A stretch of DNA of 64,000 nucleotides from Daphnia pulex. Its lineage: Eukaryota > Arthropoda > Branchiopoda > Diplostraca > Daphniidae. Location of the stretch: positions 7,998,001 through 8,062,000 of the forward strand of contig NC_060023.1 in the NCBI RefSeq assembly GCF_021134715.1. The letters run 5' to 3'. The translations under genes were made by a program, and so were the position numbers. The notes under the pieces were generated by a model. The model had not been told where the DNA came from. It did no database searches and saw only the letters and a list, made by a program, of their open reading frames with translations. This document shows, piece after piece, positions 42,300 to 53,041 of this stretch (its first letter is position 1; each line of letters begins with the position of its first letter).

Positions 42300-43988
42300 A
42301 TGTTTTGCTTTACTAAAGTCAATATGCTTTATGCAATACTAGTTTGCACATTCTTCGGCGTTACCGTGGGCGCATTTGTTTTCGTCAGCCGAGCAGACCA
42401 GATTTGTCCAACTTACATGAACAATGGAACGATCGGCCTGTGCTATGTGGCAGTTGGCGCCGGTGCAGCAGGAGTAGCCGGAATGATTTGGCCCTTTCTT
42501 CCAGTGCCAATGCGTGTTTACGTCTCGTTGATTGCCACCATGACGGGAGGACACGTATTTAACCTACAAATGACTGTACTGCTGTACATCGAGACAATGC
42601 GCGCGTTAAGTCACATTCAGAAGGTAACGATCGTCCCACTGGAAGTAGCAGAATGCTTGAAAGAAGAAACCGTTTACAGCATGCAGCTGATTCGACGATC
42701 CATGTTCGGCGAATCCAACGTTGACGACATGAACCGCGGAATAAAAGAAGTGGCCGATAGCTTCGACCGAGCCAGAAAAGCCCAGGACGTTTTCCGTGAC
42801 AGTATCGAAAATGGATTTCGCTGGCTCGAGAAAAAGGGCTCAACCTGCACAGACATCTTAAAGGGAGCCTATCCCGATTGCATAGCCCAGGGCAACTCCA
42901 ATTGCGAGTCATTGAAAACGATGAGCAATGCCCCATGCGGGATATTTTCTGAGGACAGGATCACCGAATCGTTGCTTGGAATTAGAGGTCGTATCGCCAA
43001 CTGGATTTCTAACGCAATTCGAATGCGCGTTGGTATCCTTTTTGAGATGAAATCGACAAACTACGTCGAGGATGAACTTGTCAATGCCTGGGCACCGTTT
43101 AAGGCAGCCATGAACACCGGCTCCAATTTGATTGATCTAGTTTACGACTTTGTTACGACATACGTTCTCAAGTACATGGGCCTAATCATTTTGATAATCT
43201 GGCCATTTGGTTACATCCTTTGTTACAATCGCGGTCCGCTCGAATTCGATAACGTGTACATCCCCGAAGAAGAGCAAGAAAAGGAGCACAATCAAGTCAA
43301 CGAAGAAACTCCAAACCAAGTTCGATTCCTACCGTTACAACTTGGCATCGAGACAGATAAAATTCAAATGGTGCCGGCCTGGATTCCATCGCCAGGAGAA
43401 ATTGTTAAAGGGATCAAAGCGCTCATCTTTGTCGTAGACTTGATAATAATTCTGTCAATCTTATATCTGGATTTCTTCTACACTGAGCTGGTGGACAGCT
43501 TGTACTTCGGTTCAATCAACCTATTCAACCGCTATCAAGGAAACATCTTCGACATAGTTCGGCAGCCTTTATCAGAAGCTAAAGGCATGCACTACATTGG
43601 ACAAATCCTCCTAGAACAATTGGATAGTCTTCAGCAAGCAGCCGGACTGGGACGAATGATGGCTTGCGCCCGTCGAGCACCGCCTATCGATTATACTTAC
43701 GAAATTTTCATTTTCGCTCTGCTGATGCGTTTGTTTTACATCTTCTCGCAAATTAAATTGGCATGGATCCCGTCTATGATATGCGCACGATACAACGAGA
43801 TGCGTCACAAGCAGAGAATGCGTTGTCTCAAAGCCCGGACCCTCTTACGACGAGAGAATTACATCCCACCGACTTCATTTCCTTGGATGAGATCCTTTTT
43901 TCGATCTTTTTATAACTTCTGCTCGATAGATTTAGTCCCCTCATGGGTACGCTCTTTGATGAACGCTAGGGAGACATACAATCTGTAA
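42300..43988 (+). CDS. DC-STAMP-like multi-pass membrane protein
   Basis: Intronless, 562 aa, with a near-ideal start context (CACCATG). Hydrophobic segments lie at about 9-29, 46-66, 72-95, 290-308, 372-391 and 466-484, with a long Cys-containing loop (about 115-285: C183, C194, C202, C213) in between. The region LYLDFFYTELVDSLYF and the basic C-terminal block RHKQRMRCLKARTLLRRENY fit the DC-STAMP domain family (DCST1/2, Drosophila sneaky, worm SPE-42). In sperm these proteins serve membrane breakdown or fusion at fertilisation. The C-terminal RING finger found in SPE-42/DCST1 is absent. The assignment is by layout and short motifs, so moderate. Upstream TATATTA (42242) and TCAGTT (42259) give a plausible promoter. 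Confidence 0.65.
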   Translation: MFCFTKVNMLYAILVCTFFGVTVGAFVFVSRADQICPTYMNNGTIGLCYVAVGAGAAGVAGMIWPFLPVPMRVYVSLIATMTGGHVFNLQMTVLLYIETMRALSHIQKVTIVPLEVAECLKEETVYSMQLIRRSMFGESNVDDMNRGIKEVADSFDRARKAQDVFRDSIENGFRWLEKKGSTCTDILKGAYPDCIAQGNSNCESLKTMSNAPCGIFSEDRITESLLGIRGRIANWISNAIRMRVGILFEMKSTNYVEDELVNAWAPFKAAMNTGSNLIDLVYDFVTTYVLKYMGLIILIIWPFGYILCYNRGPLEFDNVYIPEEEQEKEHNQVNEETPNQVRFLPLQLGIETDKIQMVPAWIPSPGEIVKGIKALIFVVDLIIILSILYLDFFYTELVDSLYFGSINLFNRYQGNIFDIVRQPLSEAKGMHYIGQILLEQLDSLQQAAGLGRMMACARRAPPIDYTYEIFIFALLMRLFYIFSQIKLAWIPSMICARYNEMRHKQRMRCLKARTLLRRENYIPPTSFPWMRSFFRSFYNFCSIDLVPSWVRSLMNARETYNL

Positions 43989-44817
43989 CTACCGCATAAT
44001 CTGCTAAAAACCTGATTTCTGATTGGATTAATACAAATATTTCTTGGTTAAACTTGTCGTTTTTGTTTTATTCGGTTTTGTTTTTACGCTGGAAACATTG
44101 TAGATTTTTTTGTATGTACGTAAACTCGACTCTATCAGTTTTGAGTTTTCTCTTTTTTATTTCTTAGTTTCCTACCTAATAGGAATAGGATTGCAGATAT
44201 TAGTTCAAAAACTGCTGATGTCGTTAGGTATTCTCCTTTTATTGGATAACAGAAAAAAACCGTTCACGATCATTGGCAATGGCTACTCTTCTCGCGCAGC
44301 TTTCGTGGCGAATCGTGGTCAACTACTATACCAGTAATAAAATACATATCTATACATCTGTTTGCGTATCAATAGCTAGAGTAAATTCCATTCTTTCAAA
44401 ACTGGGCGGGGCTGACCGCATGATCTTAACGAAGCGACCGGGAACGGACGATGACGTTAGTGACGCCGACGCAGAAGATACTATATTGCTCAAGAACAGC
44501 CAGTCTGATATGGAACGCCAAAAAGTGACAAAAAATTTAACTGCTCCAAATTATCAGTCAGTACACAAGATTTTTGAAACACCTATGTCCGTATTACAAC
44601 CACATATAACAAATTACAACACAACAATAAGTATCAAATAAATAGATTCTTAATTTGGACGACTTTACGCATGAAAATATGTCCTATGGCCATTTGACGA
44701 ATTACACCAATACATTTATTTGATCGAATTGTCTAAATAAGCTCCTCCCGATTAAATCTTTCGAAATAATTGTCAATTCAAAAGATAGACTCCAGAATTT
44801 GAGATATGGATATTTGT
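43989..44817. other. Intergenic region with an unassigned 120-codon frame
   Basis: A plus-strand frame from an ATG at 44279 to 44641 (starts MATLLAQLSWRIVVNYYTSN, with an acidic middle) has no recognised domain. It may be a small gene or chance. On the minus strand AATAAA at 44715-44720 is about 100 bases past the cryptochrome stop and is its likely poly(A) signal. Confidence 0.4.
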
Positions 44818-46889
44818 TCAGAAAGGGAGACTGTCATCTGGCAGACAGAAAAATTTATATACTTCGCTATTGGACGAAGGCTGGCAGTGAGCAGGAGTTT
44901 CTTTAAATTTTTGACGAAATTCCTTCATCCATTCCAGATTTCGAGGTAACACCTCTTCGTGAACCACCATTCGAGCAGGGTAATCTTGGCCTGTAAGGGG
45001 AAAGAGAGTATCGGATAAAAAACCTAATCTACAATACAACTTTTTATAACAGTATACGCTACACAAACCTATTATACAATTGGCAGTACGCTGAATATTA
45101 ATGGGAGCCTTCCATGGCTCGTGAATATACTCGAATTCAAAGTTGGCTAACTCCGGAACGTATCTACGAATGTAGTCTCCTGATGGCTCCAGTCGCTTGC
45201 CATATAATACCGAATTGATACAGACAGAGCAATCGAGTAAGCGCTCAAAAGCTGAGCTTGACACCCACATCCAGTTGCCAGAGTTAACTGACCAGTCGGA
45301 ATCTACCAGTTGATTTGCCATGTACTCGGCGCCAATGTCCCAATTGAGCCACAAATCTCCACGAGTTAGAAACATAGCTACAGCATTGCGAACGGAATGG
45401 TGCATCCATCCTGAAAAAAAAAAAAAAAAAACGGAATTTCGAAAAAAAATTCTACTTGTGCACATAAATGAAAGCATTTACCTTCTTGATTAAGTTGCCT
45501 CATCCCAGCATCAATGAAAGGATATCCGGTTTGACCATTTTTCCATTTTTCAAAAAACTCTTCGTTTTCAACCCAAGGAATTTGTAAACAGATGGGGTTA
45601 TCCACTTCCTTATCGAACTTGGGATTCATCCGGCTCATGGCATAGAAGTAATCGCGCCAAATAATCTGGCCTGTAATGCCCAGCCAAGCAGGAGGGTTTC
45701 CTCGATTTACTTTATCAAAAATTTCGTGAATTTTCCAATAGAATCTGAAAATTTTTTAAAGGGATAATTATTGAAAATAAATGAAGAACTATTGAAAATA
45801 AATGAAACAAAATTAAATTTACAGCCGGACTGAGATAGCTCCCACTGAGATAGCTGCGCTCAACGATAATGGTGGACCAAGCAAATCAGGTCGAGCTTGG
45901 TTTGGCTGATAGAAGCCACTCCGGAAAGCGGTTTCTTCGGCCTGCAATCTGATGGCGAAGTGTTTTAGTGCGTTAGTTTCTCCACCAAAAATTCTTCGTC
46001 CACGACAACCAACCGGATTTTCTGGTACCCCAATTTGACTTAGAGTGGGTACTCCGCCAAATAGCTGTGTATGTCATAATTTATAGATTTAGATAAATAC
46101 ATAGACATCCAGTTTTTACATTTTTCTGAAAACTCACAGTAAACCTGTTGGATTCAAATGGTTCTAGGGTGAGAAATTTGACACCTTTCCATTCAGGATC
46201 AGCTACTGGTTTAGGTGGATCTCCAACTGACATTGCAACATGCTGAAAAATAAAAACATGGTAAGACGACTAAGAAATTGTACTAGTTGCTTGATTTATG
46301 TGAAACATTACCACAAACATTTCATAAGTAAGAGGTGGAGTCCCACCATTAGATGCTATAATATCCATAGGATCCCACAGAGTATGAGCAACATGTTCAT
46401 AAACTTCAATATCTAATTCCGAGCAAAAATCTGAAAAGAACACATACAATTTAGATATTTGTGAAAATGTAAACATTTCTAAATCAGATCTCACTTTTTG
46501 CAGCAATGTCTCTTTCATGAAAGATAGGCTCACAATCCTGGATGAAGCAAAGTTTGTTAATGGGCTTAATATTGTGCAGGTGACGAAAAACTTCCAGCGG
46601 GCATCCTTGAAAAACATGTAGCTTGGTCCCAACACTTTTAAGACTTTCATTTAAATCTTGCAAGCATTCCAGCAAGAATCCATTCATATGGTACGGCTTG
46701 TATCCAGGATCTATATGTAAATTTATATTTAGCTAATGTTTGAATAAAACAAATTTGTATCAAAAGAATACCTTGAAATGTTGTGTCAAATACAAACAGT
46801 GCTATGAAATCCTTGGAATTTTCCAATGCAGACAGAAGTGCAGGATTGTCGTGAATCCTCAATCCTCGTCGAAACCATAATACATTCAT
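44818..46889 (-). CDS. cry1: Cryptochrome 1, Drosophila-type blue-light photoreceptor
   Basis: Eight coding exons: 46889-46772, 46710-46495, 46430-46312, 46242-46138, 46064-45823, 45744-45482, 45410-45069 and 44990-44818; 1578 nt, 525 aa. N-terminal photolyase domain ([18 protein letters not shown]) and FAD-binding domain ([50 protein letters not shown]). The SAFERLLD segment and a C-terminal tail with [16 protein letters not shown] place it with insect type-1 CRY, the light-driven partner of TIMELESS, not with repressor-type CRY2. The electron-transfer Trp chain is kept (W401, W378, W324, W375 for fly W420, W397, W342, W394). Two key sites differ from the fly: Asn397 replaces the flavin-facing Cys416, and the tail reads FFC (515-517), not FFW. 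All junctions keep frame. Confidence 0.95.
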
Positions 46890-47699
46890 ATTGAACTATG
46901 TGTAAGCACTGCCTAAAGAAGAGTGATGAAGAGAATCCGACTACGCAGTTTGACTATCTACAAAACCGGAAAAGACGCACGGAAACCTGTTTACCTGTTT
47001 ATCGAACATTGATTGAAACATCAATAATCAAGAAACCTGTGACATTTGCCGCAAAAATGGACCGGCCTCGTAAAATGTAAGGCCTGACGTGCAGAGAAAA
47101 CACATGGCCTTAACTAAACTTACAAGGCCGTCAATAGAGTTTATAACCTTAGAACCCTACAGGCTAGCTACCCCATAGGAGAAACTCTAGCCAAATGCTA
47201 CAGAAGTGGCCAACTTTTGTTTCTAACTCGCACCACTGCCGCTAGGTTCTCTAGGTAGTTAGTGGCCCAAATGTTCGGCGCTTAATTTGAAAACATGCCT
47301 AAACATGCCTAAACATGCCTAAGTAAAAAAAGGCTAAAGCTACAAGTCTCGCAAATCGCGAATTCTCATTCATACCATTTTTTCCATCTTTACTCGATTA
47401 AAATAATGAAAAAGGCAAGATTAACAACTCAATGGTATAATCCAGAAGAACAAAACTGAATTCATTGTAAAAGAAATTAACAATATGAAATCCTTATGAA
47501 TCCTTTGAGGGAACAATTAATCAATTTAAACAAAAATCAAAAAACTTCTTAAGTTATTAGCTTTACTAGTTTGCAGGAAGGGACATCTCTGCTTTTACTT
47601 CTTCTTTGAAGGGTGGATTAGACAGCTCAGCTTGTACTTCTTCATTGACGGGTGGATTTGACATGATTGGATACAATGGATATTCAGTAGGATCAAATT
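46890..47699. other. Intergenic region
   Basis: No supported gene. A 10-bp unit AAACATGCCT is repeated three times at 47291-47320. The left end is the cryptochrome upstream region. Confidence 0.5.
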
Positions 47700-49240
47700 T
47701 CACGGAAACCATTCGGCTGGGACGAGGACTTTGCAGGCCCTTTGCTTCTTAGGTGCAGGATTTTTCACGCTCACGACAGGCGACTTCTTAGCAGAAGAAG
47801 TTGAGGCGGCCAATTTGGCTTTCTTGTCAGTTGGAAGGTCGAATTGTTCGGGCGGTACATTATTCTTAGTAACAATATCTATTTCATCTTTTTGTGGATT
47901 GAACAAACGAAAAGATCCTGCAGCTCCATGGGCTCCCTACAAATTAAAGACAAAAATTTAAGCCAAGTGTTAACAAACCAAAGGAGAGAATTTCTCATTC
48001 AAATAACGCAACAGAAAAATAGCAAAACAGATATACTTACTTTAGTGTTAAACAGTACGCGTTGGGCGACGCCTTTCTTGAGTGCTTGTTTCAAGTGAAC
48101 ATTGGCCATTTTCGAATCATCACCGAGTTTGAAGGATGAAACAATGTAATTGAGAATGGCCTGGCGAGACGAACCTTTGCTATTTTGCTTCAGAATCTTG
48201 ATGGCTTCTACGGCCATGACCAAGTAGGGCGGATGAGATTTCGGCGCTACGCTAGATTTCTTAATTGGGGCATTTTTGATTACTTTTTGGGTTGCAGCAG
48301 CGGTATCAACCTTTTTCGACGCCACCAGTTCTTTCTCGTTAAAGGCGTGAGCCGCGTTCTCCAACTTCTCGACCGAGTGCTGCCTTGACCAGGTGATGAG
48401 GTTGTTGACGTTGTCGTGTGTCAAGCAAGACAACAAATAATCGATGCAATCCTCCTTCAAGTCTTCAATCTCAAATTTGCTAGCAGCAACGTACAATTTC
48501 TGAGCCGTTTCATCTGTCAGAGGCATTGAAATCCGGCCACAGTAAATGTAGTTGAGAAGACTTAGGAAAATTTCTGGAGCTATGTCTTCAATTACAATTG
48601 GATCAGCATTATCTGTGTTCTTCTGGAATAGAGCAGCAAAGATTTGACTCCTAACCGACAAGATTTTCGAGTGTCCGCCAATGCGACGATCACCTTCGAA
48701 TTGAAACTGAACATCGCAATCAACTTGATGAACAAACAAATCTGTCAGCAGCTTCAAGGCCTTCTTCTCTCCTCGACAAAAACTAGGCTCGTACTTAACT
48801 TGGAAGATCAAATTCACTGGCAATTTTCGCGAGCTGTTAAGTTCGCCATTTTCGTTGCTGCTGATGACCAGTGCGTCCGATTTCCAGGAACTTTTCTCCA
48901 AGACCCAAACGGGCTTCAAGGGATTGCGTTGGCTTCCGTCAACGCTGACGGAAATGTTGCAAGGCAGGTGGCGATATCCACCAGAAGAACCTTCCAATCC
49001 ATTCGAAGTCGGATTCCCATGCCATTCCATTCGCAAAGAAGCTGTGCATTCGCCTAGTTTCGATTGTTCGATGGACAAGTAGCACGTAACTTTGCATAAC
49101 TCGAAAGAATTGTAAAGGAATAACTGGAGTGTTTCTTCTATCGACGTCTCGTCATCCACTTTCTTGGCGGGGGGTTTGATCGTGACCGTCCACTCGACTT
49201 GTGACGTGTTGTTGTCCAATTGTTCGACCTTAAACGGCAT
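47700..49240 (-). CDS. MATH-BTB protein fused to a linker histone H1/H5 domain
   Basis: Two coding exons, 49240-48041 and 47936-47700, joined in phase 0; 478 aa. MATH is about 1-152 and BTB about 165-270 (CDVQFQFEGDRRIGGHSKIL, FAALFQ, LLNYIYCGRI), followed by the start of BACK (DNVNNLITWSRQHSVEKLEN). At about residue 300 the family's usual end is replaced by a Lys/Ala linker and an H15 domain at 336-411. That domain begins HPPYLVMAVEAIKILK, continues GSSRQAILNYI and LKQALKKGVAQ, and ends in TKGAHGAAGSFRL, the classic linker-histone globular core. A Lys/Ser/Pro-rich tail with SPVV follows, as in H1. About 65 residues of H15 sit in the same uninterrupted exon as MATH-BTB, so this is not a joining error. 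H15 binds the nucleosome dyad; BTB recruits Cullin-3. The likely role is chromatin-tethered ubiquitination (inference). The ATG at 49240 has A at -3. Confidence 0.93.
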
Positions 49241-49879
49241 TCTAAACTCGGCTAACACGCGGAAAACTGCACGGTTGTTGAATGCGACCACTTGTTTCGA
49301 TTGTATCGTCTTGACTAGTATTAGATTCGTAATTGCTGGGCTTCCTTTGTCTGGCGTTCCTTTGTCCGTTTTCTACCCCAACCTCCTTCACTCTTCAGTC
49401 TGAATTTTTCTTGGTTTTTCGACCACTGGTTTTATCTGCTATTGTTTCGCAGAGGAGGATAGGTTAGCTTTGTTTCTTGTTTTGTTTGATTTGAACAAAC
49501 TTGGTGTCTTTGATGCTCTGACTTATTTAAGTAAAATAATAAAAAAATTCATCTGATAGAAAGAAAACCTTTTTAGTAAGGACCCTTTTTAGCCGAGAGG
49601 CTGGGACTACAAAGAAAAATAGAAAAAATGGCCTTGCCAGTTTCGCACTCCCTTTCTAAATTTTGAGATTATTTCCTTTCTCTTATTTTTTAAAATTCTA
49701 CTTTAATTAGTTTTCCAGTTTTAACTGACGGAATTCATTCAGGGAAAAGCAAATTTTCTAAATCGTTCAAATTATCATCTCAAAAACTGTGCAAGTGTAT
49801 AAAACTAATCATAGCATTTTTTCAAAAACATGATACACAAGCAATTCAAACAAAAAAACAAATCATGTTACAACAAACA
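49241..49879. other. Intergenic spacer
   Basis: Upstream region of the histone-fusion gene and 3' region of the gene starting at 50902. No other gene seen. Confidence 0.5.
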
Positions 49880-50902
49880 TTAATTTTTAACAATTAAGGT
49901 GAACATGTTTTCCATCATGCGGCGAGTCGCCAACACACTCAGCTCCGGGTAGTTTTTCGTCAGACTCTCCCAACTTTCCAGTTTGCAAATTTCCTTGCCG
50001 TGTCTGGCTGCGAAGGCGACAGTCGCTTCCTTGGCTTTTGTGATTGAAAAATTGTGCGACCAGATCATCAAATTGAGGACGTTGTCCACTCGAACACAAG
50101 TCAACAGGAATTTGACGCAATCTTTCTTCAAATCAGCAATGTCATATTTGTCAGCTGCCGCGTAGAGAAGATGGGCAGAAGCTTCCGTCATGGGTTTCGA
50201 CATCCGTCCGGAGTAGATGTAGTGGAGCAGTTGGTCAAAAATGTCGGGCTGGATGTCTTCAATGTCAACTTCGCCCGTGATTGCCTCTTTCATGTTGTGC
50301 TGAAACATGGCCGCGAAAACCGGACTCCTGGCCGCCAGGATGACAGAATGGGCGCCCAGCTGCTCCCGTCCTTTGAAACGAAACTGGACATCGCAATTAC
50401 TCTGCTGGACGTACAAATCCTTGACGTGTTTCAGGGCATTCTTCTGGCTCCGGCTGAATGTCTCGAACTCGACCCAGAACTTGCACGTCAACGGCAACGA
50501 CTTCTCTTTGCTAGAACGAGAGAATTTGAAAGGGATTAATCCAGACATCCATTCTTTCTTCCCTGCTCCTCTCAACTCCTTCAGTTTAAACTTGTCGCTT
50601 CCGTCGACGCTGCCCCAAATGGCGAATGGACGGTGATGATTTTCCGACTTGACGCTTACTTCTCCTCCGCTCAACGTCGTCGATTGTCTGTGCCATACTA
50701 AATACAGCTCAATTTCGTACGTGTTTTTCTTGGGATTGACAGTCTGGCTGTACAAATGGCACGTCACAGTGTAAGCGGCGCATGGATGGAAACGATTCAG
50801 TTGGACTTTCTCGTTTGTGTGATACTGCGAAACGTGTTTGACTTTTGTTTTCCAAACGATACTCGTCAGACCGCTGGCCGCTTCTCCAACCGTTACTGGC
50901 AT
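49880..50902 (-). CDS. MATH-BTB (SPOP-like) protein
   Basis: Intronless, 340 aa, starting MPVTVGEAASGLTSIVWKTK. MATH spans about 1-165 and closes in LTCKFWVEFETF. BTB carries NCDVQFRFKGREQLGAHSVI, ARSPVFAAMFQ and LLHYIYSGRM; BACK has NVLNLMIWSHNFSITKAKE and LTKNYPELSVLATRRMM. It lacks the cysteine insert of the array genes and is closest in layout to the genes at 5622 and 47700, together forming an older subgroup. It is the best nearby guide to what the histone-fusion gene lost. Expected Cullin-3 adaptor. Confidence 0.92.
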   Translation of the reverse strand: MPVTVGEAASGLTSIVWKTKVKHVSQYHTNEKVQLNRFHPCAAYTVTCHLYSQTVNPKKNTYEIELYLVWHRQSTTLSGGEVSVKSENHHRPFAIWGSVDGSDKFKLKELRGAGKKEWMSGLIPFKFSRSSKEKSLPLTCKFWVEFETFSRSQKNALKHVKDLYVQQSNCDVQFRFKGREQLGAHSVILAARSPVFAAMFQHNMKEAITGEVDIEDIQPDIFDQLLHYIYSGRMSKPMTEASAHLLYAAADKYDIADLKKDCVKFLLTCVRVDNVLNLMIWSHNFSITKAKEATVAFAARHGKEICKLESWESLTKNYPELSVLATRRMMENMFTLIVKN

Positions 50903-50949
50903 CTTTTTACAACTATAATAAGAGTGTCAAAATTAGGAATAACTGAAAA

Positions 50950-51420
50950 ACGAAGGCCTTCGCAGGATACGTCTGTCTCGTGTAAATCTCCTCTTGTCAC
51001 TGGTGGATCGGACCACTCCTTGGATCGCACAGTCGCCATTATTTTTCCTTCTTTATGAAAGACGTCTCTACCCTTGTTTTGTTTTACGCACCTTTCCCCT
51101 TTCATTTTACTGGAACTGAAATCTCCGGATAATTGTAATCTGTAATGTATTTAAGCTTCTTGACAAATCGGATAATTTTTTCTCCGATACAATAAAAACA
51201 TACAACCAGTATTCATTTCCTTAATTAATCATAATCGATTCTAGAATTATCAATTTCGCTTTTCCGTTAAAAAGTCTTCCTGAAACACTAGGAATGTACA
51301 AAACATCAAGTCCTTTACATTATAATTTATTAAACCAATATCGAAGGCTGTATACTACTAGAGAGCCGATTGTTTATGCTTATTGACTATACGTCGATCT
51401 TATCTATTCCTAATCAGACT
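50950..51420. repeat. Left copy of a segmental duplication
   Basis: 50957-51400 matches 56437-56930 in order (shared strings include gtcgcaggatacg-like, ctctacccttgttttgtttt and gagcttcttgacaaatcgg). Each copy lies 3' of a cysteine-type MATH-BTB gene (52004, 57367), so the duplicated unit extends through that gene and its 5' flank. Confidence 0.85.
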
Positions 51421-52003
51421 GTCAATTTCAGCAGTCAGATAACCGCGCTATTAATGTGGTACTTTATCAACATTGTAGCTATACTATCTTCCGCTATCAT
51501 CTACAGCAAGACATCAACACGCAAGCGTTTTGCGTTTTGTCATCTTTTTAATAACATGGTTTTATTATGTTATTAGGTTATTAGGTATTTTATTAGGTTT
51601 TATTATGGCATGAAAATCATAGCATCATAATGAATTTAAAAAAAAATTAATGAAATAATATTTGAATAGCATTGTAATCAGTCTAATCACCACTGAAATA
51701 GTAAAAACGCAATTGGTGTTACAGTATTAGTAGTTGCATGTTCTTCTTTGCTGCAGCATCCAGCTATGGCAAGCCAAATGTCCTGGCAGAAACACTTGAT
51801 TCACAGGCCCCGCGATCGCAGTTACTCGATGATACGTTGTATACTTGATGATTCCGGGAACTTGATCAACGGTCGCAAACTTGATCGACGATTTCTGCCG
51901 GGCATTGACACTCGCAGATGGGATCCTCTATCAATTTACCAACATAATTAAAAAGTATTCGGGTGTGTTCCGTTGATCCCGTACGTTATTAATGTGAAAG
52001 ATG
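51421..52003. other. 3' flank of the 52004 gene
   Basis: AT-rich, no supported gene. Short TTATTAGG repeats occur at about 51565-51605. Confidence 0.5.
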
Positions 52004-53041
52004 CTATAGACCAAGAATAAGCTGCGTAGCTTGGAAGCAAAGTTCTGGATAGTTCTTGATAATTTCCATCCAATCCTTGCGTGAACAAATAGCTTTTGCG
52101 TTCTTTGAGATGAAATTCAATGAGGCTTCGCGAAGTTTTTGTGAACTATGGAGATGAGCCAGCACCAGGTACTGTGCCGCGTTTTCTATCGTCAATTTGC
52201 GGGATAAAACAAGAGCGCACTCTTCCTTTAATGTCTCAACCGCATATTTGTCTGCTGCAACCAACAATTCAGCAGCATCCACGTTTCTTCCGCTGTTGAA
52301 ATTTCAAGTGTAAATGTAACAAAGAAGCTCTTCAAAAACCTCGGGGTTAATATCTTTGATTTCAACCACTTTTTCTTGGTTTTCTCTAAAATTGTGCTGA
52401 AACATTGCTGCCAATACGGGACTTCCGGAAGCGAGGATTAGGGTGTGAGCTTTGATGTTATTATTCTTGCATTTAAAAGTGACATCAGACAAAGTTTTGG
52501 TATTCCATAGATTTAATAAGTGATCAAGAACGTGCCTTGATCCTTTTTTCACAGAAATCACAGAATCTGCTGGGGTAAAATCAATATGAATATCAAAACA
52601 AAGTGGGCTTTCTCTCCCACAGGAAATGCAACGATTTTGCGTGGTTAACTGTTGAAATCCGGAATTTTTGATTACGTTCCACGTCGCTGACCATTTCGAT
52701 TGGTTTAAAGTCATCTTCTGTTGCAAGCGATCTTTGCGATCTTTGCTCGCATGGATTAGTATGGTTTCAAAGTCAAATGGTTTTGTCTGGTTTCCAGCAA
52801 AAACGGTTTCTATTTCAAGCACTATTTGTATTCCATCCATTTTGCATGTAATTAGGAAAGAACTAACGACATCCGTTAGTTTTGAAACGTCTACCCGTGT
52901 TTGAGTAGAATTTTTGGTAGCTTGATGCGTTGGTGCGGAAAAGCTAAATGCACCCAATGTGTTTGCCTGCTGTATGTTAAGTGGAGCATCCCATGAAATA
53001 TGAAGTAATCCTTCCTTGATTTTTCGGGCTGAAGATGCCAT
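52004..53041 (-). pseudogene. MATH-BTB gene with a single nonsense codon
   Basis: The frame is open over 346 codons (starts MASSARKIKEGLLHISW, ends ATQLILGL) except codon 246, at 52304-52306, which is TGA where all minus-strand paralogs have GGA (CYIYTGNFNSGRN). No other disruption is visible. The stop falls in the BTB domain and would remove the BACK region. MATH keeps one cysteine pair (RCISCGRES). Its 5' flank (53100-53350) is nearly the same as that of the 59834 gene. It may be a very recent pseudogene, a segregating allele, or a sequence error. Confidence 0.8.

Noticed and set aside
43989-44340. Extra exon (RING finger) of the DC-STAMP-like gene
   Set aside because: No CXXC/HXXC pattern found downstream in any frame before the cryptochrome gene.
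48000-48040. C-terminal VSISVLLFFCCVI of the histone-fusion frame
   Set aside because: It is intron sequence after a GTAAGT donor; splicing to 47936 completes the H15 domain instead.
52304-52306. Selenocysteine or programmed readthrough at the in-frame TGA
   Set aside because: Paralogs have GGA (Gly) at this codon and no SECIS-like structure was looked for or evident; a simple point mutation explains it.
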